This document shows, one piece after another, positions 6,246-9,158 of a stretch of 9,158 nt of DNA. A program made the translations under genes and the position numbers. Numbering within the stretch: the stretch's first letter is position 1; each line of letters begins with the position of its first letter. This DNA comes from Acetobacteraceae bacterium (GTDB taxonomy: Bacteria > Pseudomonadota > Alphaproteobacteria > Acetobacterales > Acetobacteraceae): NCBI GenBank assembly GCA_020853405.1, contig JADYYZ010000344.1, positions 1-9,158 of the forward strand, read 5' to 3'. The notes below the pieces were generated by a model. It saw only the letters and a list, made by a program, of their open reading frames with translations, was not told where the DNA came from and made no database searches.

Positions 6246-7586
6246 CTACACCGGCAGCCTGATCCGTGCCCGGAGGCCGCCCAGCGGCCCGTCCTCGAGG
6301 AAAATCTCGCCGCCATGGGCGCGCACGATGTCGCGCGCGATGGCAAGCCCAAGACCGGTGCCGCCGGTGCTGCCGGTGCCCGCCACCTCGGTCAGCCGCA
6401 CGAAGGGGCGGAACGCCTCCTCGCGGCGGGTGGGCGGGATGCCCGGCCCGTCGTCGTCCACCGCGATCTCGACCGCGGTGCCCCCAGGCCGGCTGACCCA
6501 GGCCGCCGACAGCGCGATGCGCTTGCCGTGGCGGCGCGCATTGTCGATCAGGTTGGCAAGCGCGCGCCGCATCGCATCGGGCCGCAGCCGCATCGTGATC
6601 GCCGGCACCGCGACCTCGACCAGGGCGCCGTCGCGCCGCGCCCGCTGGGCCATTTCCTCGGCCATCTGGGCGAGATCGACCGCCTCGGTCTGCTCGCTCC
6701 CCTCGCCGCGCGCGAACGACAGGTAGGCCTCGATCATCCGCTCCATCTCGACCACGTCGTCGGTCAGTTCCGCGATCTCCTCGGCATCCGCGGTGCGGCC
6801 GGGCAGCATCGCCAGCGCCAGCCGCATGCGGGTCAGCGGCGTGCGCAGGTCGTGGCTGACGCCGGCCAGCATCTCGGTGCGCTGGGCCAGGAACCGCCGC
6901 ACCCGTGCCTGCATCAGGTTGAAGGCGGTGGCCGCCTGGCGCACCTCGACCGCGCCCTCGGGCTTGATCGGCCCGACCTCGCGGCCCATGCCGAACGCCT
7001 CGGCGGCGACCGCAAGCCTTCGGATCGGCTTCACCTGGTTGCGCATGAACAGCGCCGCGATCGCGAACAGCAGCGCCGAACTGCCGATCAGCCACAGCCA
7101 GAACAGATAGACCGTGCCGGTGAACAGCCGCTTGCGCGGCACCTCGGCGGTCAGCACCCCGGTGCGCAGCTGCAGGTCGATGCGCACGGTGCGGCTGTCG
7201 GCATGGCTGATGATCACCGGCAGGTTCAGCTGCTCGGCGATGGCGCGGGCAAGGTCACGCTCGGGCATGTTGTCGGGCGGTGACGGCAGCTGCGCCCTCG
7301 GGTCGAAACTCAGGACCAGTTCGCTGTTGACCAGGGCGGCGGCGAAGATCCAGCCGCGGTCCTCCTCGTCGGGGAAGCGCTCCATCAGGCCGGTGACGGT
7401 GGCGAGATCGCCGGCGACCGACATCGCGAGCCGGCGCGAGACCACCTCCCAGTGGCTGCCGTAGAACAGCTGCAGCGCCACCACCTGCACGACCAGCAGC
7501 GGCATCACGATGATCAGCACGCTGCGGGCCAGCAGCCCGCGCGGCAGCAGGCGCCGGATCAGCGTCGGTGGTGGCGGTGTCGCCAT
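6246..7586 (-). CDS. EnvZ-type sensor histidine kinase
   Basis: This is a transmembrane two-component sensor kinase of 446 residues. Two membrane segments (about 22-42 and 156-180) frame a periplasmic domain of roughly 110 residues that resembles the EnvZ sensor part. A HAMP linker (about 181-235) follows. The HisKA H-box AGVSHDLRTPLTRMRLALAML (241-261) carries the phospho-acceptor H245. The HATPase domain shows the N-box NLIDNARRHG (345-354), G1 DDDGPGIP (377-384) and G2 GGTGLGLAIARD (408-419). All catalytic motifs appear intact. The start is the ATG at 7586, which gives a short Pro-rich cytoplasmic tail before the first membrane segment. EnvZ relatives usually have an OmpR-type partner gene next to them; none is in the window. 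A probable small membrane protein lies 27 bp upstream on the same strand. The signal sensed is not known. Confidence 0.93.
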   Translation of the reverse strand: MATPPPPTLIRRLLPRGLLARSVLIIVMPLLVVQVVALQLFYGSHWEVVSRRLAMSVAGDLATVTGLMERFPDEEDRGWIFAAALVNSELVLSFDPRAQLPSPPDNMPERDLARAIAEQLNLPVIISHADSRTVRIDLQLRTGVLTAEVPRKRLFTGTVYLFWLWLIGSSALLFAIAALFMRNQVKPIRRLAVAAEAFGMGREVGPIKPEGAVEVRQAATAFNLMQARVRRFLAQRTEMLAGVSHDLRTPLTRMRLALAMLPGRTADAEEIAELTDDVVEMERMIEAYLSFARGEGSEQTEAVDLAQMAEEMAQRARRDGALVEVAVPAITMRLRPDAMRRALANLIDNARRHGKRIALSAAWVSRPGGTAVEIAVDDDGPGIPPTRREEAFRPFVRLTEVAGTGSTGGTGLGLAIARDIVRAHGGEIFLEDGPLGGLRARIRLPV

Positions 7587-7613
7587 GGCCGGCAGTCTAC
7601 ACCGAAGGCGCGC

Positions 7614-7832
7614 TCATCGGCTGGGTTCGGCCGGCAGTCGTGCCGCCAGCCGGCGCGCGAGCCCGTAGCCGATCGCCCCGCCCGCCGGCCCGCCGGGCAG
7701 CACCAGCAGCCAGCCGACATGGGCGCCGGCGCTGACCAGCCCCATGCCGACCCCCAGCATCATGCCGCCCACCAGGCTGCCACCGACGCCGGCGGCGAGC
7801 CCGAGCCAGAGAATGTCCGAGCGTGTCACCAT
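7614..7832 (-). CDS. Small Gly-rich membrane protein, function unknown
   Basis: This is a 72-residue frame I do not recognise. It starts at an ATG (7832) and reads MVTRSDILWLGLAAG, followed by two hydrophobic, glycine-rich segments (about 8-33 and 39-58). A basic tail (ARRLAARLP) follows. The small-xxx-small glycine spacing would suit tightly packed membrane helices, and the basic C-terminus suggests a cytoplasmic end. Hydrophobicity that alternates in membrane-length blocks, and a frame that keeps a normal start and stop, argue for a real gene. It ends 27 bp before the kinase start on the same strand, so the two may form an operon. The Shine-Dalgarno sequence is weak (GGGCGG just before the ATG). 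An overlapping frame (7597-7848) codes a basic, low-complexity product and is rejected. Confidence 0.55.
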   Translation of the reverse strand: MVTRSDILWLGLAAGVGGSLVGGMMLGVGMGLVSAGAHVGWLLVLPGGPAGGAIGYGLARRLAARLPAEPSR

Positions 7833-7860
7833 GCCGCCCAGCTGGCATTGCTGGCCTGCT

Positions 7861-7890
7861 TTGACAACCGGGCCGCCGCCCCCTTAGAAG
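7861..7890 (+). promoter_or_regulatory. Promoter of rpsD
   Basis: A perfect -35 box TTGACA (7861-7866) is followed after 18 bp by TAGAAG (7885-7890), or after 17 bp by TTAGAA. It is the best promoter match in the window and lies in the divergent gap before rpsD. Transcription would start near 7897, leaving a leader of about 115 nt. The -10 hexamer is identical to that of the phasin promoter. Confidence 0.7.
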
Positions 7891-7913
7891 CCGCGCACTT
7901 CCGGGAAAGCGGA

Positions 7914-7990
7914 CGCAGTTTCGGGCTGCGCGCCCGCCCGCGGCCAGGGTATCGGCCGGCAGGGACTACCGGGACAAAAGGGCAATGCCC
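7914..7990 (+). promoter_or_regulatory. Structured 5' leader of rpsD
   Basis: The predicted leader contains two clear hairpins: CGCAG/CTGCG (7914-7918 and 7926-7930, 7-nt loop) and GGGC-AAT-GCCC (7980-7990). The second one ends 4 bases before the Shine-Dalgarno sequence AAGGAAAGGA (7995-8004). S4 is known to regulate its own synthesis by binding mRNA leaders in E. coli and Bacillus subtilis, by unrelated structures. Autoregulation here is an inference from position alone. Confidence 0.35.
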
Positions 7991-8013
7991 GCACAAGGAA
8001 AGGACACAAGCGC

Positions 8014-8628
8014 ATGACGAAGCGCCTGGAAAGCAAGTACAAGGTCAACCGCCGCCTGGGCGTGAACCTGTGGGGCCGGCCGAAAAGCCCGGTCAACAAG
8101 CGCGAATACGGCCCGGGTCAGCACGGCCAGCGCCGGAAGAAGGTCACAGACTTCGGCGTGCAGCTGATGGCCAAGCAGAAACTCAGGGCGTATTACGGCA
8201 ATATTTCTGAGAAGCAGTTCCGCAAATACTACCAGGAAGCCGTGCGCCGCAAGGGCGACACCAGCGAGAACCTGATCGACCTGCTGGAACGCCGCCTGGA
8301 CAGCGTGGTCTATCGCATGAAGTTCGTGCCGACCGTGTTCGCCGCCCGCCAGTTCGTGAACCACGGCCACGTCACGGTCAACGGCAGGCGGGTCAATATC
8401 CCGAGCTTCCTGGTGCGCGACAACGACGTGATCGAGGTCAAGGAGAAGTCGAAGCAGCTCGCCTCGCTGCTCGATGCGGCGCAGTCGGGCGAGCGCGACG
8501 TGCCGGAATACATCCAGGCCGACCACCGGGCGATGAAGGGCACCTTCATGCGCAGCCCGAAACTGGGCGACGTGCCGTATCCGGTGCAGATGGAACCGAA
8601 CCTGGTGGTCGAGTTCTACAGCCGCTGA
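8014..8628 (+). CDS. rpsD: 30S ribosomal protein S4
   Basis: S4 is a primary 16S rRNA-binding protein of the small subunit body that starts assembly and contributes to decoding fidelity. The protein has 204 residues, a normal length. The N-terminal RLESKYKVNRRLGVNLWGRPKSP (4-26) lacks the zinc-binding cysteines of some S4 proteins, so it is a C-minus type. The core contains KQKLRAYYGNISEKQFRKYY (54-73). The S4 RNA-binding domain (about 94-155) carries LERRLDSVVYRMKF (91-104) and ARQFVNHGHVTVNGRRVNIPS (111-131). The ATG at 8014 has a strong Shine-Dalgarno sequence AAGGAAAGGA at 9-bp spacing. It stands alone, not in the alpha operon as in E. coli, which is usual for alphaproteobacteria. The last codons and the stop are part of a 15-bp tandem repeat. 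Confidence 0.98.
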   Translation: MTKRLESKYKVNRRLGVNLWGRPKSPVNKREYGPGQHGQRRKKVTDFGVQLMAKQKLRAYYGNISEKQFRKYYQEAVRRKGDTSENLIDLLERRLDSVVYRMKFVPTVFAARQFVNHGHVTVNGRRVNIPSFLVRDNDVIEVKEKSKQLASLLDAAQSGERDVPEYIQADHRAMKGTFMRSPKLGDVPYPVQMEPNLVVEFYSR

Positions 8629-8654
8629 CCCGGCCAGACCTGACCCGGCCAGAC
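8625..8654 (+). repeat. 15-bp tandem duplication across the rpsD stop codon
   Basis: CTGACCCGGCCAGAC occurs twice without interruption (8625-8639 and 8640-8654). The first copy contains the rpsD stop TGA (8626-8628). The second copy also contributes CCGGCC (8645-8650), which pairs with GGCCGG (8658-8663) to form a 6-bp hairpin with a 7-nt loop. This hairpin might serve as an rpsD terminator, though no T-run follows. Confidence 0.85.
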
Positions 8655-8664
8655 CTGGGCCGGC

Positions 8665-8822
8665 GGCTTATACCAACGGTCAATTGCATTGACCGTTGGT
8701 ATTGAGTCTTTCATCTCCCTCAAGCGCCGGGCGGCGGCTCCGCCGCCTTGGCTCGCCGCACCGGCGGCGGGCGCCTTCGGCGCCTCGGCACGAGTCAAGG
8801 CCTCGTGCCGCTGGTATTAGGC
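8665..8822. mobile_element. Putative small non-coding MITE/REP-like element
   Basis: The ends show an imperfect inverted repeat: GGCTTATACCAACGGT (8665-8680) matches the complement of 8807-8822 at 12 of 16 positions. Between them lie four hairpins in about 160 bp: a 33-bp palindrome (8670-8702), GGCGGCGG/CCGCCGCC (8730-8737, 8740-8747), GGCGCC-TTC-GGCGCC (8770-8784) and CGGCACGAG/CTCGTGCCG (8786-8794, 8802-8810). It has no convincing coding frame. This density of structure resembles intergenic repeat elements (REP/MITE). Mobility is inferred; no target-site duplication was recognised. The alternative is a set of unrelated terminator hairpins at a convergent junction. Confidence 0.5.
8670..8702. 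repeat. Perfect 15-bp-arm palindrome with 3-nt loop
   Basis: ATACCAACGGTCAAT (8670-8684) and ATTGACCGTTGGTAT (8688-8702) are exact reverse complements separated by TGC. It is clearly less GC-rich than its surroundings. It lies 41 bp after the rpsD stop, so it may end rpsD transcripts, although only a short T-containing stretch (GTCTTTC) follows. It also forms the left part of the putative repeat element. Confidence 0.9.
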
Positions 8823-9158
8823 GGCCTCGATCGCCTCGAACAGCGGCCGCAGCAGGGTGCCTGCCTCGAAGCGGGCGGCATAGGAAAGTGCCGCCGCCTC
8901 GCGGGCACTGCCGTCGCTTTCGGCAAGGCTCGCGACCGCGGCCGCGAAATCCCCCGCCTCGTCGGCGAGCACGAACGGCCGGTCGCCATCCTCGTCGTAG
9001 CCGGCCGCCCCTGCCGTCGTCGTCACCGTCACCAGGCCATGCGCGGCGTAGTCGATCAGCTTGATCGACTGTCCCGAGCCCGCGAGCTGCGGCGCGATCG
9101 CAAGGCAGGCGCGATGGAGGATCGGCGCCAGCGTCTCGACCTGGCCGAGCACCGCGAC
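8817..9158 (-). CDS. Glycosyltransferase, GT-B fold (C-terminal fragment, runs off right edge)
   Basis: The last 113 residues of a probable GT4/GT1-like glycosyltransferase are visible; the frame is open to the window edge, so no start is seen. The fragment shows the typical C-terminal donor-binding region of GT-B enzymes: LAPILHRACLAIAPQLAGSG (about 9-28), then SIKLIDYAAHGLVTVTTTAGAAGYD. This corresponds to the usual pattern of a helix carrying a K and acidic residue, a strand ending in G.PVV.T and a small loop. A C-terminal helical tail ends in FEAIEAA. Such enzymes transfer sugars from nucleotide donors, for example in polysaccharide or LPS synthesis; donor and acceptor cannot be told from this part. 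The stop TAA (8819-8817) lies inside the right terminal repeat of the putative mobile element. The gene is convergent with rpsD. Confidence 0.8.
   Translation of the reverse strand, partial: VAVLGQVETLAPILHRACLAIAPQLAGSGQSIKLIDYAAHGLVTVTTTAGAAGYDEDGDRPFVLADEAGDFAAAVASLAESDGSAREAAALSYAARFEAGTLLRPLFEAIEAA

Noticed and set aside
6315..7283. Long plus-strand frame antisense to the sensor kinase
   Set aside because: It is a His/Arg/Gln-rich shadow of the kinase coding strand, and the kinase motifs are complete.
7452..8210. 252-codon plus-strand frame crossing the kinase start, the small membrane gene and rpsD
   Set aside because: It crosses the rpsD promoter and start in another frame and has no recognisable domain.
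8696..9064. Plus-strand frame over the repeat element and glycosyltransferase
   Set aside because: It is Arg/Pro/Ser-rich with no motif and is antisense to a recognisable glycosyltransferase domain.

Overview
The window looks like chromosomal housekeeping DNA from a GC-rich alphaproteobacterium, most likely of the order Rhodospirillales (Acetobacteraceae-like). The evidence is the strong G/C bias at third codon positions, the lgt / NDUFAF7-type methyltransferase / pgeF cluster, a UbiK-YbjN-ProC-TetR-phasin gene string, an EnvZ-type kinase and a free-standing rpsD. The genus call is an inference from protein resemblance and gene order. No tRNA, rRNA, CRISPR, transposase or phage gene is visible.

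Layout. Positions 1-2888 (minus strand) hold a tightly packed run read from right to left: hldD (heptose epimerase for LPS core), lgt (prolipoprotein diacylglyceryl transferase), a MidA/NDUFAF7-family methyltransferase and the N-terminus of pgeF, which runs off the left edge. lgt overlaps the methyltransferase, which overlaps pgeF through an ATGA junction. The run therefore looks like one envelope-centred operon. From 2984 to 6167 (plus strand) come ubiK, ybjN, proC, a TetR-fold protein and a phasin. The phasin has a good-looking promoter of its own, a TGC-rich inverted repeat just upstream of it, and a perfect 30-nt palindromic terminator behind it. Positions 6246-7832 (minus strand) hold a probable 72-residue membrane protein and an EnvZ-type sensor kinase with no response regulator in view. 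rpsD (8014-8628, plus) has its own TTGACA promoter and a structured leader. The C-terminal part of a GT-B glycosyltransferase enters from the right edge on the minus strand.

The part least explained by ordinary genes is the convergent gap after rpsD (8625-8822). It holds a 15-bp tandem duplication across the rpsD stop codon, a perfect 15-bp-arm palindrome, three more GC-rich hairpins and imperfect terminal inverted repeats. Together these look like a small non-coding mobile or REP-like element of about 158 bp, whose right end covers the stop codon of the glycosyltransferase gene.

How the genes work together: the left block makes the outer envelope (LPS core, lipoproteins) and contains a factor related to respiratory complex I. 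The middle block combines ubiquinone biosynthesis (ubiK), proline synthesis (proC) and polyhydroxyalkanoate granule coating (phasin) with a possible regulator. The right block is envelope sensing and translation. I found no convincing new multi-gene system. The best leads are the post-rpsD repeat element, the phasin operator region, and the small membrane protein paired with an orphan kinase.
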